Below, in pieces: positions 44,532-54,374 of a DNA stretch of 64,000 bases. Under the pieces are notes generated by a model. It had not been told where the DNA came from and searched no databases. It worked only from the letters and a program-made list of their open reading frames with translations. A program made the translations under genes and the position numbers. This DNA is from Flavobacteriaceae bacterium MAR_2009_75 (GTDB taxonomy: Bacteria; Bacteroidota; Bacteroidia; Flavobacteriales; Flavobacteriaceae). Within the stretch, counting starts at the first letter, position 1; each line of letters starts with the position of its first letter. Location: assembly GCA_002813285.1 (NCBI GenBank), contig PHTZ01000001.1, forward strand, positions 186,001 through 250,000, written 5' to 3'.

Positions 44532-45806
44532 CTAGAAATTAAAGAGCTCACGACCCTGCATCAATTCGTTCACTTTTTTCTTAACATTTTTAATTTTTGC
44601 TTCATCTTCCGAATTGGTCAATACTTCATCAACCAATTCCACTATGGCAGACATATCCGATTCTTTTAATCCTCTAGTGGTAATTGCAGCCGTTCCAAAT
44701 CTGATTCCGGAAGTTACAAATGGTGATTTGTCGTCAAACGGAACCATATTCTTATTGGCGGTAATATCGGCATCAACAAGAACTTTTTCAGCATCTTTTC
44801 CTGTGATATTTTTATTGCGAAGGTCAATCAACATCATATGGTTGTCGGTTCCCCCTGAAATAATATTATAGCCCTTAGCTACGAAAGCGGCCGCCATTGC
44901 CTCGGCGTTCTTCTTTACTTGTAACATATAGTGCAAGAAATTATCAGTCAAGGCTTCACCAAAGGCAATTGCCTTAGCAGCAATTATATGCTCTAAAGGT
45001 CCGCCTTGATTACCTGGAAACACCGCCAAATCAAGCAATGCCGACATCTTGCGAAGATTACCGTTCTTCAATTTAATTCCGAATGGATTTTCAAAATCCT
45101 CCCCCATTAAAATAAGTCCGCCCCTTGGTCCACGCAAAGTCTTATGTGTGGTGGTAGTAACAATATGACAATGTGGTATTGGGTCGTTAAGAATACCCTT
45201 GGCAATCAGACCTGCCGGATGTGATATATCGGCCAATAAGAGCGCTCCAACACTATCCGCAATTTCCCTAAACTTTTTAAAGTCCATATCTCGGGAGTAT
45301 GCAGAAGCGCCTGCAATTATCAACTTCGGTTTTTCTTGATTGGCAATCTCTTGTATTTTGTCATAATTCAAGACCCCGGTTTCCTCATCTACCCCATAAA
45401 AAACAGGATTATAAAGGCGTCCTGAAAAATTCACCGGAGAACCGTGGGTCAAATGACCACCATGAGATAAATCAAACCCTAAAATTGTATCGCCCGGCTT
45501 CAAACATGCATGGTAAACCGAAGCATTTGCCTGAGACCCTGAATGCGGCTGCACATTAGCGTAAGCAGCACCAAAAAGTTCTTTTGCTCGGTCTATGGCC
45601 AACTGTTCTATTTTATCAACAACCTCACAGCCACCATAATAACGTTTACCAGGGTAACCCTCAGCATATTTATTGGTCAAAACCGACCCTGCGGCCTCCA
45701 TAACCTGCGGGCTGGTAAAATTTTCTGAAGCTATTAGCTCAATACCACTTAGCTGCCGTTCTTTTTCTTCGGCTATTAAATCAAAAATAAGGTTGTCGCG
45801 TTGCAT
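44532..45806 (-). CDS. glyA: serine hydroxymethyltransferase
   Basis: PLP enzyme that interconverts serine and glycine with tetrahydrofolate, a main source of one-carbon units. The 424-aa protein has [20 protein letters not shown], the glycine-rich [35 protein letters not shown], the PLP Lys in [16 protein letters not shown], and [13 protein letters not shown] near the C-terminus. Length is normal. A TATTTTTG box lies upstream. It is divergent from fahA. Confidence 0.98.
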   Translation of the reverse strand: MQRDNLIFDLIAEEKERQLSGIELIASENFTSPQVMEAAGSVLTNKYAEGYPGKRYYGGCEVVDKIEQLAIDRAKELFGAAYANVQPHSGSQANASVYHACLKPGDTILGFDLSHGGHLTHGSPVNFSGRLYNPVFYGVDEETGVLNYDKIQEIANQEKPKLIIAGASAYSRDMDFKKFREIADSVGALLLADISHPAGLIAKGILNDPIPHCHIVTTTTHKTLRGPRGGLILMGEDFENPFGIKLKNGNLRKMSALLDLAVFPGNQGGPLEHIIAAKAIAFGEALTDNFLHYMLQVKKNAEAMAAAFVAKGYNIISGGTDNHMMLIDLRNKNITGKDAEKVLVDADITANKNMVPFDDKSPFVTSGIRFGTAAITTRGLKESDMSAIVELVDEVLTNSEDEAKIKNVKKKVNELMQGRELFNF

Positions 45807-45832
45807 ACGTCAATATTGTGTTAAATGAGGTG

Positions 45833-45840
45833 CAAAAATA
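45833..45840 (-). promoter_or_regulatory. -7 box of glyA
   Basis: On the minus strand TATTTTTG matches TAnnTTTG exactly, 26 nt before the glyA ATG. No clear -33 box is present at 19 nt spacing. Confidence 0.45.
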
Positions 45841-45850
45841 CAAATTGCTT

Positions 45851-45880
45851 ATTGTTAAGACCTATAAAATAATATATTTG
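45851..45880 (+). promoter_or_regulatory. promoter of fahA
   Basis: ATTG (45851-45854), 18 nt, TATATTTG (45873-45880), a perfect -7 box, 37 nt before the fahA ATG. It lies back-to-back with the glyA box. Confidence 0.65.
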
Positions 45881-45917
45881 ATTAGCAATTTATTAAATAC
45901 AAATTAACAATTACAAT

Positions 45918-47204
45918 ATGCCCATAGCTGCGAACGATCCTACAAAAAAAACATGGTTGAAGGTCTCTGAAAATTCTGATTTTCCCATTCAGAATATACC
46001 TTTCGGGGTTTTTCTCACCCGAGACGATATCATTACGATAGGTACTAGAATTGGAGATTACGCCATCGACCTAGGTGCATTACATCAATTAGGTTACTTT
46101 AAAGACATACCCCTAACCGATGATATTTTTCTTCAAGACACATTGAATGATTTTATTTCAGACGGTCAAAAAACTTGGCGATTGGTTCGTAATCGAATTA
46201 GTGAAATATTCGACGCCTCGAACGATGAACTAAAAAATAACAAGGGCCATCGCGAAGTGGTTTTATTTTCTATGGATGAGATAGAAATGCAGCTACCTGT
46301 ACAGATTGGCGATTATACCGACTTCTATTCCAGTAAAGAGCATGCAACCAATGTGGGCACTATGTTCAGAGATCCTGAAAATGCCTTGCTACCGAATTGG
46401 CTTCATATTCCTGTCGGGTATCACGGCAGAAGTTCAACCATTGTACCCAGTGGAACGCCTATACGCAGACCATTGGGCCAAACCATGCCTAATGATTCTA
46501 AGAGTCCCGTTTTCGGACCTTCAAAATTGGTCGATTTTGAACTCGAAATGGCCTTTATTACTACAGATGCCAATGCACTGGGTGAACCCATACCTGTTAG
46601 CGAAGCTGAAGATTATATTTTTGGCATGGTTCTATTTAATGATTGGAGTGCCAGAGATATTCAAAAATGGGAATACGTACCATTGGGCCCGTTCTTGGCC
46701 AAAAACTTTGCCTCCTCCATTTCCCCCTGGATCGTTACTTTAGATGCACTTCTGCCTTATAGGGTCGAAAGCCCCGAACAATCCCCAGAACCACTGCCCT
46801 ATTTAAGACTTACAGGAAATCATAGTTTCGATATCAATCTAGAAGTAGATATAATGACCGAATCCAAGAATTCTACCACGGTCACAAAGTCGAACTTTAA
46901 GTATATGTATTGGACAATGGCACAACAACTTGCTCACCATACTATAAATGGTTGCAAAGTTAATAGTGGTGATATGATAGGTAGTGGAACAATTTCAGGG
47001 CCTACCCCTGACTCTTACGGTTCTATGCTTGAGTTATCTTGGCAAGGCAAAAACCCAATAAAACTGAATGACGGTAGTGAGCGCAAGTTCATCGAAGATA
47101 ATGACACCGTTATATTAAAAGGCTATTGCGAGGCTGAAGGTATTCGCATAGGTTTTGGTGAGGTTTCGACCAAACTATTGCCGGCGTTGGAAACTAATAA
47201 ATAA
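45918..47204 (+). CDS. fahA: fumarylacetoacetase
   Basis: Last step of tyrosine degradation: hydrolyses fumarylacetoacetate to fumarate and acetoacetate. The 428-aa protein has an N-terminal domain with FPIQNIPFGVFL, then DYTDFYSSKEHATNVGTMFR and HIPVGYHGRSSTIVPSGTPI with catalytic and metal ligands, and LVDFELEMAF plus LFNDWSARDIQKWEYVPLGP. This is the full-length eukaryote-like form. Other tyrosine-catabolism genes are not in the window. Confidence 0.97.
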   Translation: MPIAANDPTKKTWLKVSENSDFPIQNIPFGVFLTRDDIITIGTRIGDYAIDLGALHQLGYFKDIPLTDDIFLQDTLNDFISDGQKTWRLVRNRISEIFDASNDELKNNKGHREVVLFSMDEIEMQLPVQIGDYTDFYSSKEHATNVGTMFRDPENALLPNWLHIPVGYHGRSSTIVPSGTPIRRPLGQTMPNDSKSPVFGPSKLVDFELEMAFITTDANALGEPIPVSEAEDYIFGMVLFNDWSARDIQKWEYVPLGPFLAKNFASSISPWIVTLDALLPYRVESPEQSPEPLPYLRLTGNHSFDINLEVDIMTESKNSTTVTKSNFKYMYWTMAQQLAHHTINGCKVNSGDMIGSGTISGPTPDSYGSMLELSWQGKNPIKLNDGSERKFIEDNDTVILKGYCEAEGIRIGFGEVSTKLLPALETNK

Positions 47205-47320
47205 TTCTCACAAAACACCCAATCAACGATTTCATACGATAGTTCATCGTTTTACGTTACTTAAAATATATATTTTGGCATGACCATTGAAATTATGCTG
47301 AAAACTATAAATCGTAAGTG

Positions 47321-48508
47321 ATGAAAAAAACTATACTTTTTATTTCAATAATTTCATTATTTGCTGCATGTAGCAGCATCAAACAGGCACAAAAGTCTAT
47401 TAATACCGGTAACTATGAAAATGCCATACATACGTCTATAGATAATTTAGCGAAAAACAAGACTAAAAAGGCTAACCAACCGTACATAGTTCTTCTCGAA
47501 CAAGCATATATAAAGCATACCGAGCGAGAGCTAGAACGAATCGATTTTCTAGAAAATGATGAGAACCCCGCCCATTATGAGGCGATTTACAATTCATTTG
47601 TGAATTTAAAGGCAATTCAAAACAAAATCAAGGCTCTACTTCCATTATATATTGCAGAAGAGAACCGACAGGCAAATTTTGAGTTCAACGACTACCAAGA
47701 TGCCATTATTGATAGTAAAGATGATCTAGCAGAATTTTTATACGATAATGCCAGTAATTTATTGGCCAACGCTACAAATAAACGAGACTATCGAAAGGCT
47801 TATGATGATTTCGAATATCTAGATAAAATTGAGCCTGGCTATGATGATGTCAAACGTAAAATAGAAGAAGCGTATGCCAAAGGTCTTGATTACATTAGCG
47901 TTGACTTGGTAAATGAAACTGAACAAATTATTCCAGCAAGATTGGAGGAAGAGCTGTTAAACTTTAATATTTATGGTCTTGAAGATTTTTGGACCAAGTA
48001 CCACAATAACACTCAAGCGGATGTCATTTATGACTATAATATGAAGTTAGCCCTTCGACAAATAAATATATCACCTGAGCGAATCAGTGAAAAACAGCTA
48101 GTAAAAGAGCGTCAGGTCAAAGATGGTTATAAGTATGCCGTAAATCGCGACGGAAGTATAGTAAAAGACAGTTTGGGTAATAAAGTTAAGATAGATAAAT
48201 TTAAGACGGTTAGCTGTAATTTCTACGAATTCACCCAATTTAAAACAGCAGCGGTTAGCGGTTTAGTTCAGTTTACCGATTTAAAAACCAAACAACAGTT
48301 AAGTTCTTACCCCCTGGCCAGTGAATTTATTTTTGAGCACATTTATGCTAATTATGACGGGGACAAGAGGGCAATCGATAACGACCAATTGAGTTTGCTA
48401 AAACTTAAGGCTATACCGTTTCCTTCAAATGAGCAAATGGTCTACGATGCTGGCGAAGACCTGAAAGCAGGATTGAAATCAATACTGAGAAGACAAAAAT
48501 TCGACTAA
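47321..48508 (+). CDS. lipoprotein of unknown function
   Basis: A 395-aa protein from the ATG at 47321 (a GTG one codon earlier is less likely). The lipoprotein signal ends LFAACSS. It is helical and charged in the first half (YENAIHTSIDNLAKNKTKKA, AYDDFEYLDKIEPGYDDVKR, TPR-like), and the later half contains VNRDGSIVKDSLGNKVKID. No catalytic motif seen. It may belong to a family of Bacteroidota cell-envelope lipoproteins, but I cannot name it. Confidence 0.75.
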   Translation: MKKTILFISIISLFAACSSIKQAQKSINTGNYENAIHTSIDNLAKNKTKKANQPYIVLLEQAYIKHTERELERIDFLENDENPAHYEAIYNSFVNLKAIQNKIKALLPLYIAEENRQANFEFNDYQDAIIDSKDDLAEFLYDNASNLLANATNKRDYRKAYDDFEYLDKIEPGYDDVKRKIEEAYAKGLDYISVDLVNETEQIIPARLEEELLNFNIYGLEDFWTKYHNNTQADVIYDYNMKLALRQINISPERISEKQLVKERQVKDGYKYAVNRDGSIVKDSLGNKVKIDKFKTVSCNFYEFTQFKTAAVSGLVQFTDLKTKQQLSSYPLASEFIFEHIYANYDGDKRAIDNDQLSLLKLKAIPFPSNEQMVYDAGEDLKAGLKSILRRQKFD

Positions 48509-48541
48509 AAAAATCCCCAAGAACAGCTTGGGGATTTTTTT
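48507..48541. terminator. bidirectional terminator
   Basis: AAAAAAATCCCCAAG pairs with CTTGGGGATTTTTTT around a five-base loop. The long A/T arms give a T run on each strand. It overlaps the last codons of the lipoprotein gene and faces the convergent ytxJ gene. Confidence 0.9.
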
Positions 48542-48565
48542 GATTTTAATCGCTCGCCTTACGAA

Positions 48566-48961
48566 TTAAACGAATTCTTCTAACCTTACTTCTGAAATCG
48601 CGCCATGAGAATCGTGGGCTACTACTTGAGCGTTCTTTATTATTAGTAACTGGGGCGATTGATGAACAATATTGAATTTAGTTTCGACCTCGTTCGATAC
48701 ATCACGGTTCTTATGTAAATCAAGAAAATAGAAATCCATTTGCTCTTCGGAAAGCGCATAATTCGATGTGAACATATTCAAGACCATTCTACTAATTCCG
48801 CAGGTGGTAGAATGTTTGAAAATAACTTGGGGTTTCACCTTCGATTTTTCTACTATTTCATCTAATTGCCCTATGCCGATAAGAGCTATCCAAGGTACTT
48901 TAGTTTTTTCCTCGTTCCCCTCATTACTTCCTCCTCCAAATATTCCACTAAAAAGTCCCAT
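48566..48961 (-). CDS. ytxJ: bacillithiol system redox-active protein YtxJ
   Basis: A 131-aa thioredoxin-fold monothiol protein with FKHSTTCGISRMVLNMF (Cys54) as the active site, followed by FDSELKF-like strands in FYFLDLHKNRDVSNEVETKF and HQSPQLLIIKNAQVV. Family members reduce protein-bacillithiol disulfides, which implies the organism makes bacillithiol. There is no second Cys in the active site. It is divergent from clpB. Confidence 0.88.
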   Translation of the reverse strand: MGLFSGIFGGGSNEGNEEKTKVPWIALIGIGQLDEIVEKSKVKPQVIFKHSTTCGISRMVLNMFTSNYALSEEQMDFYFLDLHKNRDVSNEVETKFNIVHQSPQLLIIKNAQVVAHDSHGAISEVRLEEFV

Positions 48962-49037
48962 TAACTAAATTTTAAAATATATATTCAAGATAAAAAATCA
49001 AGAACTGCCTAAATGTCCTGTTTTTATTGGTATTAAC

Positions 49038-49076
49038 AGACATTTTGTCTTGCTCAAAATCTTGGTAAGATTCTTG
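49038..49076 (+). promoter_or_regulatory. clpB upstream composite element (candidate heat-shock control site)
   Basis: A perfect inverted repeat AGACA-TTT-TGTCT (49038-49050), then 11 nt, then TTGG-N8-TTG (49062-49076). The dnaK upstream region has the same order and spacing (GACA-N3-TGTC core, 12-nt gap, TTGG-N8-TTG). The repeat lies 72 nt before the ATG. No TAnnTTTG box is found. Confidence 0.5.
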
Positions 49077-49121
49077 ACTTATTCCTTTCAAAAGTAAACA
49101 ATAAGCTAAAGATATAAGAAT

Positions 49122-51722
49122 ATGAATTTTAATAATTATACCATAAAATCACAAGAGGCCCTGCAGCAGGCGCAACAAATTGCGCAAGGCCTCGGGCACC
49201 AGCAGATAGAAAATGAACATCTCTTTAAGGCCATAGGCGAGGTCGATGAGAACGTACTTCCCTTTATCTTAAAAAAATTAAATATTAATGTAGGTCTTAT
49301 AGAACAGATTCTAGACAAAGAGCTGGAGAGCTTTCCAAAGGTTTCGGGCGGTGATATAATGCTCTCACGAGAAGCGGGCAAAACCGTTACCGAAGCTAGT
49401 ATCATTGCCAAAAAGATGAGCGATGAATTTGTCTCGATTGAACATCTTTTACTTGCTATTTTAAAATCAAAGAGTAAAATCGCTCAAATCTTAAAAGATC
49501 AGGGCGCTACTGAAAAAGATTTAAAAGTAGCAATAGAAGAGCTAAGGGGTGGCGGTAAGGTTACTTCGCAAAGTGCTGAAGAAACCTATAATTCCTTAGA
49601 TAAATATGCAAGAAACCTAAACGAATTGGCCGACAATGGCAAACTTGACCCTGTAATCGGGCGTGATGAAGAAATTCGTAGAATTCTACAAATTTTGTCT
49701 CGTCGAACAAAGAACAACCCCATGTTGGTAGGTGAACCGGGCACTGGCAAGACCGCGATTGCCGAAGGTCTTGCGCACCGTATTATTCAGGGTGATGTAC
49801 CTGAGAACCTACAAGATAAGATTATCTATTCCTTAGACATGGGGGCGTTAATCGCTGGCGCAAAATATAAGGGTGAATTTGAAGAGCGCCTAAAATCGGT
49901 AATTAAAGAAGTTACTTCATCTGACGGTGACATAGTTTTGTTCATCGATGAGATCCATACCTTAGTTGGGGCTGGTGGCGGACAGGGAGCTATGGATGCG
50001 GCGAACATTTTAAAACCTGCACTGGCACGAGGTGAACTACGTGCTATTGGAGCAACAACCTTAGATGAGTACCAAAAGTATTTTGAAAAAGATAAGGCTT
50101 TAGAAAGACGTTTTCAAAAAGTGACTGTAAACGAGCCAGATACCGAAAGTGCAATTTCTATTTTAAGGGGTATCAAAGAAAAATACGAAGCACACCACAA
50201 GGTGCGTATTAAAGACGATGCGGTAATTGCAGCGGTAGAATTATCACAACGTTACATTACCAATAGATTCTTGCCGGATAAGGCTATTGATCTGATGGAT
50301 GAGGCCGCCGCTAAACTTCGCATGGAAATCAATTCAAAACCTGAAGAGTTAGATGTTCTAGACCGCAAAATAATGCAGTTAGAAATTGAGATTGAAGCCA
50401 TCAAAAGAGAAAACGATAAAGCAAAGCTTAAATCGCTGAATGTTGATTTGGCGAATTTCAAAGAAGAGAGAAACGAAATTTTCGCCAAATGGGAAAGTGA
50501 AAAGTCGGTGGTCGATAACATTCAGAAAACAAAGCACGACATTGAAGAGTTCAAATCGGAGGCAGAGAGAGCTGAACGTAATGGAGATTATGGAAAAGTT
50601 GCAGAGTTGCGCTACGGGAAAATCAAAGAAGCTCAAGAACAACTTGAGAAGCTACAAGAAGAGCTTCTAGTTCAACAAGAAACCGACACCTTGATCAAAG
50701 AGGAAGTTACGAACGAAGATATCGCTGAAGTAGTCGCTAAATGGACAGGTATTCCTGTCACTAAAATGCTTCAAAGCGAACGCGAAAAGCTTTTGCAACT
50801 TGAAGATGTGCTACACAAACGTGTAGTAGGTCAAGAAGAGGCGATTGAGGCAGTTTCCGATGCCATACGTCGTAGCAGGGCCGGTCTTCAAGATACCAAA
50901 CGACCTATTGGTTCCTTTTTGTTCTTAGGTACGACAGGTGTAGGTAAAACAGAACTGGCTAAAACCTTGGCGTCATACCTTTTCGATGATGAGAATGCGA
51001 TGACCAGAATTGATATGAGCGAATACCAAGAGAGGCATTCGGTCAGTCGATTGGTGGGGGCACCTCCGGGGTATGTGGGTTATGATGAAGGCGGTCAATT
51101 GACCGAAGCGGTTCGAAGAAGACCTTATTCCGTTGTCTTGTTAGATGAAATCGAAAAAGCGCATCCTGATACCTTCAACATCCTCTTACAAGTTTTGGAT
51201 GAAGGACGGTTGACTGACAATAAAGGTCGTGTTGCCGATTTTAAGAATACTATCATTATAATGACCAGTAATATGGGCAGTCATATTATTCAAGAAAAGT
51301 TCGAGAATAGCAAAAATATTTATAGTGCTACGGAAGCCGCTCGAGTAGAAGTACTCGGATTGTTGAAAAAAACGGTCAGGCCCGAATTCTTGAATCGAAT
51401 AGATGATATTATTATGTTTACTCCGTTAAGTAAAAATGATATTTCTAAAATTGTGAGACTTCAACTGGATTATTTGAAAAAAGTGGTAGCTAAGCAACAC
51501 ATCACCATAGATGCAACAGATGAAGCTATCGAGTATTTATCAGAAAGAGGGTATGACCCACAATTTGGTGCTAGGCCCATTAAAAGAGTAATACAAAAAG
51601 AAGTTCTTAACAAGCTTTCAAAAGAATTACTAAAAGGCAGTATATCTACGGATAGCATAGTACTTATCGATTCATTTGAAAATGAGTTGGTTTTTCGAAA
51701 TCAAGAAGAACTGGTGAAGTAA
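49122..51722 (+). CDS. clpB: ATP-dependent chaperone ClpB
   Basis: Hexameric disaggregase that works with DnaK. The 866-aa protein has an N-terminal Clp domain (to about 150), AAA+ domain 1 with Walker A GEPGTGKTAI (near 204), a long coiled-coil middle domain (about 405-530) that separates it from ClpA and ClpC, and AAA+ domain 2 with GTTGVGKTEL (near 605). RIDMSEYQERHSV and GAPPGYVGYDEGGQLTEAVR are typical. Normal length. A possible heat-shock element precedes it. Confidence 0.98.
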   Translation: MNFNNYTIKSQEALQQAQQIAQGLGHQQIENEHLFKAIGEVDENVLPFILKKLNINVGLIEQILDKELESFPKVSGGDIMLSREAGKTVTEASIIAKKMSDEFVSIEHLLLAILKSKSKIAQILKDQGATEKDLKVAIEELRGGGKVTSQSAEETYNSLDKYARNLNELADNGKLDPVIGRDEEIRRILQILSRRTKNNPMLVGEPGTGKTAIAEGLAHRIIQGDVPENLQDKIIYSLDMGALIAGAKYKGEFEERLKSVIKEVTSSDGDIVLFIDEIHTLVGAGGGQGAMDAANILKPALARGELRAIGATTLDEYQKYFEKDKALERRFQKVTVNEPDTESAISILRGIKEKYEAHHKVRIKDDAVIAAVELSQRYITNRFLPDKAIDLMDEAAAKLRMEINSKPEELDVLDRKIMQLEIEIEAIKRENDKAKLKSLNVDLANFKEERNEIFAKWESEKSVVDNIQKTKHDIEEFKSEAERAERNGDYGKVAELRYGKIKEAQEQLEKLQEELLVQQETDTLIKEEVTNEDIAEVVAKWTGIPVTKMLQSEREKLLQLEDVLHKRVVGQEEAIEAVSDAIRRSRAGLQDTKRPIGSFLFLGTTGVGKTELAKTLASYLFDDENAMTRIDMSEYQERHSVSRLVGAPPGYVGYDEGGQLTEAVRRRPYSVVLLDEIEKAHPDTFNILLQVLDEGRLTDNKGRVADFKNTIIIMTSNMGSHIIQEKFENSKNIYSATEAARVEVLGLLKKTVRPEFLNRIDDIIMFTPLSKNDISKIVRLQLDYLKKVVAKQHITIDATDEAIEYLSERGYDPQFGARPIKRVIQKEVLNKLSKELLKGSISTDSIVLIDSFENELVFRNQEELVK

Positions 51723-51745
51723 GATAATACTTCATAATATAGATT

Positions 51746-51776
51746 AAGGCATCTTTAAAAAAGGTGCCTTTTTTTT
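51746..51776 (+). terminator. terminator of clpB
   Basis: AAGGCATC pairs with GGTGCCTT (one G-U pair) around a nine-base loop, followed by a T run. It lies 24 nt past the clpB stop. Confidence 0.85.
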
Positions 51777-51836
51777 GACAAAACTGGATACCATGCAGTA
51801 TATAAATTTTTTATCTTCGTACAAAACTGCACCACG

Positions 51837-52433
51837 ATGACCACCAAAGCTGAAAGAACCACTTCCTATATTATTGAAACCGTAGCCCCTATATTTAATA
51901 AACTAGGATATGTAGGTACCAGCATGAGTGACCTTACCGAGGCAACCGGATTGACAAAAGGCGCTTTATATGGCAATTTTGAAAATAAAGAGGCCTTAGC
52001 AATTTCAGCATTTGAGTACAGTTGTAAAAAATTGTTATCTAAAATCGATGAGGTTTTATCGATTGAAGGCAGTTCATTAGATAAAATATTCGCCCTTACC
52101 GATTTCTACCGTCATTATGATGATTTCACCGCTGATTTAGGAGGATGCCCTGTACTCAATACAGGTGTAGACGCACAAAACAACAACAAACTTCTTGCCG
52201 CAGCAAGCAAAGAGACTATTAAAGAAATTGAAGCTAAAATTGCTCTGGTTCTCGAAAACGGCTCCAATAGCAATGAACTGAAACTACCAGTTACTCCCTT
52301 ACAATTCGCCAAACAATTTTATACTATGATCCAGGGAGCAATCGCAATGTCTACGATTACACGAGATAGAAAGTATCTTATTAACACAATTGCCTATCTA
52401 GACGTGTTGGTCAAAAAGGAAATTAAAAGGTAG
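51837..52433 (+). CDS. TetR/AcrR-family transcription regulator
   Basis: A 198-aa regulator with a helix-turn-helix at about 15-60 (FNKLGYVGTSMSDLTEATGL, TKGALYGNFENKEALAISAF) and a ligand-binding C-terminal domain containing GGCPVLNTGVDAQNNN, a segment shared with YxaF/TetR_C_33-like repressors. Ligand and targets unknown. No transporter or enzyme gene is adjacent, so its target is probably elsewhere or itself. A TATCTTCG box lies about 22 nt before the ATG. Confidence 0.92.
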   Translation: MTTKAERTTSYIIETVAPIFNKLGYVGTSMSDLTEATGLTKGALYGNFENKEALAISAFEYSCKKLLSKIDEVLSIEGSSLDKIFALTDFYRHYDDFTADLGGCPVLNTGVDAQNNNKLLAAASKETIKEIEAKIALVLENGSNSNELKLPVTPLQFAKQFYTMIQGAIAMSTITRDRKYLINTIAYLDVLVKKEIKR

Positions 52434-52537
52434 TGGTGAACTATCAATTCTCGACATAAACTACCTCATAAATTCTTAGTTTTACTTTAAAAAATAGACT
52501 TCTAAAAGGTAATTTATTAGCCTCATAGGTTAGTGTC

Positions 52538-54274
52538 TCAGTTACCGACTACCCTAAATATCCAAGTATTTCCGGCATACTTACCACCATATTTACTGTC
52601 TCTAGCTTGTCTAGCTTCTCGCATAGTATCAAAACGTTGTAAGTAGGCGTAGTGATAATTGTTCTTGTTTCTTTGAAATGACCCGGGGCTCAATCCTTTG
52701 CTTCTCAGGTCGGCCATGAAAGCATCAAAATATTTCTTTGTGCCGAATACATTGGCAATTAAATAGTAACCAGGCTCTAACCCATCTTCGGTTTGAACTT
52801 CCTCATATTTCTCACCCTTTTGAGGCTGGTCAGCTTCACTTTGCTCCACTAGTTCAGCTTTGCGCTTAGCTAGTTCTACTTTGGCGATAGAATCACGCCT
52901 GCGCTCTTCAGCTACCCGGCGAGCTTCTGCCAGTGCCTCTGTTTGTTTGGCCTTATTGATAGAATCTAATTTACGGGTTTGTTCTTCTCGGCGAACATTT
53001 GCCAAAGCTTCTTCTTGTTTTATTACTTCTTGCTCTTTTTCAGCACTTTTCTCGACCTTGGCTAAAGCCTCTTTTTCTTTGGCTTTGGCTTCCTGTTCTT
53101 GCTCACGCTTAAGTTCTTTAGCAGCCAATACAGCTTCTTTTTCGATATCGGCGATTGAATCACGAACCCGTTTTTCTTGTCTTCGCTCTTCTTTGTCCTT
53201 TTCTCTAGCCGCCTTCTTAGCTTCTTTAGATATGTTTTTTTCGCTTTCAGCTATTTTTTCGGCTTTTTCGAGCTCTTCTCGCATCTGCTGGTCTTTCTCT
53301 TCTTGGTTTAATTGAAGAATGATGCCCTCGTCTTCTTCGATATCAAAACCTACAACCTTATGTCTTTCGTCCGGTTTGCCTAAAAAATAGGCCGCCATAA
53401 GTTCAAAAGAGGCATCTTTAGAAATGGAAGCACTTGTGCCTAGCTCGACCAAAGCTCCAATAGAAAGATGTTTAAAAAAAGTGCCTCCTACCCCAATACC
53501 GTAACCATAGAAGTTATTATAACCTAATTGACCCCAATATTTATCAGTATTCAGCAATGAATAAAATCCGATTTGATTTGATTGACCGGGAATAGTTCTC
53601 AAGTACATAGAGGGTCTTAAAAAAGCATTCGTTGCCGCCCCTAGAGTTAAGGGAAAATCATATGACAACAACGACATGAATATTTTATCTTCTTTGGCGG
53701 TATTTCCCTCTTTAGCATTGAAATTATAATCGATTAAATTTTCAGAGGCCAGACTCAAGGTAAGACGTTCGACCGATATACTTGCTCCAGGCGCCATTTG
53801 AATTATAAAATCGTCGGTAATCGTCGGCAGTGGTAAAGGAAGATTGGGGTCGATTTGAAAGCTATTATTGGCCAACTCTTGTTTAAAGGCAAAAATATTG
53901 ACTCCTAATGACAATTTTACCAAATCGTTTAATTCAAATTGATGAGCATAATTAACCGCTCCACCCGTATTAAAAAAAATACCTGTATTTTGCTGAAAGA
54001 ATGCCAACCCGGCAGCTGACTTTGAATTTAATTTTCTGGTATAGTTTAAGAATATCGTTGTAGGGTCACCATCTATACTCTGCCATTGCCATCTAGACCA
54101 AAATGCTACCGATTCTGCATTGTTTCTATCTAAAGAAAAAGCAGGATTAAACAAGCTGGCATTATAAGTCGTTAAATTATGTTGTCTTAAATCGGCAGGT
54201 AAGCGCTCTTCTCTTTGACCGTACGCAATCAAAGAAAAACTTAGCAAAATTAACAGGCTAGTAATTTTCATCAT
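52538..54274 (-). CDS. PorP/SprF-family protein with coiled coil and SPOR-like domain
   Basis: A 578-aa protein with a signal peptide (LLILLSFSLIAYGQ). Residues about 20-310 form a PorP/SprF-type outer-membrane barrel (LTTYNASLFNPAFSLDRNNA, LNYTRKLNSKSAAGLAFFQQ, GYNNFYGYGIGVGGTFFKHL), the family linked to type IX secretion and gliding. Then comes a highly charged Glu/Lys/Arg/Ala coiled coil (about 330-480), and finally a SPOR-like domain (about 505-578: GYYLIANVFGTKKYFDAFMA, RFDTMREARQARDSKY), which in other proteins binds denuded peptidoglycan. I do not know this exact combination as a named protein. Confidence 0.82.
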   Translation of the reverse strand: MMKITSLLILLSFSLIAYGQREERLPADLRQHNLTTYNASLFNPAFSLDRNNAESVAFWSRWQWQSIDGDPTTIFLNYTRKLNSKSAAGLAFFQQNTGIFFNTGGAVNYAHQFELNDLVKLSLGVNIFAFKQELANNSFQIDPNLPLPLPTITDDFIIQMAPGASISVERLTLSLASENLIDYNFNAKEGNTAKEDKIFMSLLSYDFPLTLGAATNAFLRPSMYLRTIPGQSNQIGFYSLLNTDKYWGQLGYNNFYGYGIGVGGTFFKHLSIGALVELGTSASISKDASFELMAAYFLGKPDERHKVVGFDIEEDEGIILQLNQEEKDQQMREELEKAEKIAESEKNISKEAKKAAREKDKEERRQEKRVRDSIADIEKEAVLAAKELKREQEQEAKAKEKEALAKVEKSAEKEQEVIKQEEALANVRREEQTRKLDSINKAKQTEALAEARRVAEERRRDSIAKVELAKRKAELVEQSEADQPQKGEKYEEVQTEDGLEPGYYLIANVFGTKKYFDAFMADLRSKGLSPGSFQRNKNNYHYAYLQRFDTMREARQARDSKYGGKYAGNTWIFRVVGN

Positions 54275-54374
54275 AAACAAAAGAACAAAAACAAGCAGTT
54301 TAACATACTTTTTTCAGCTAAATTTAGTTAACATTTATGCAAGAGTTTTCAACCAAAAAAAAGAGTCTTTAATT

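Noticed and set aside
52860-53315. Plus-strand open frame across the coiled-coil region
   Set aside because: Low-complexity shadow of the charged repeats of the PorP/SprF-like gene, with Ser/Ala/Phe-rich translation.
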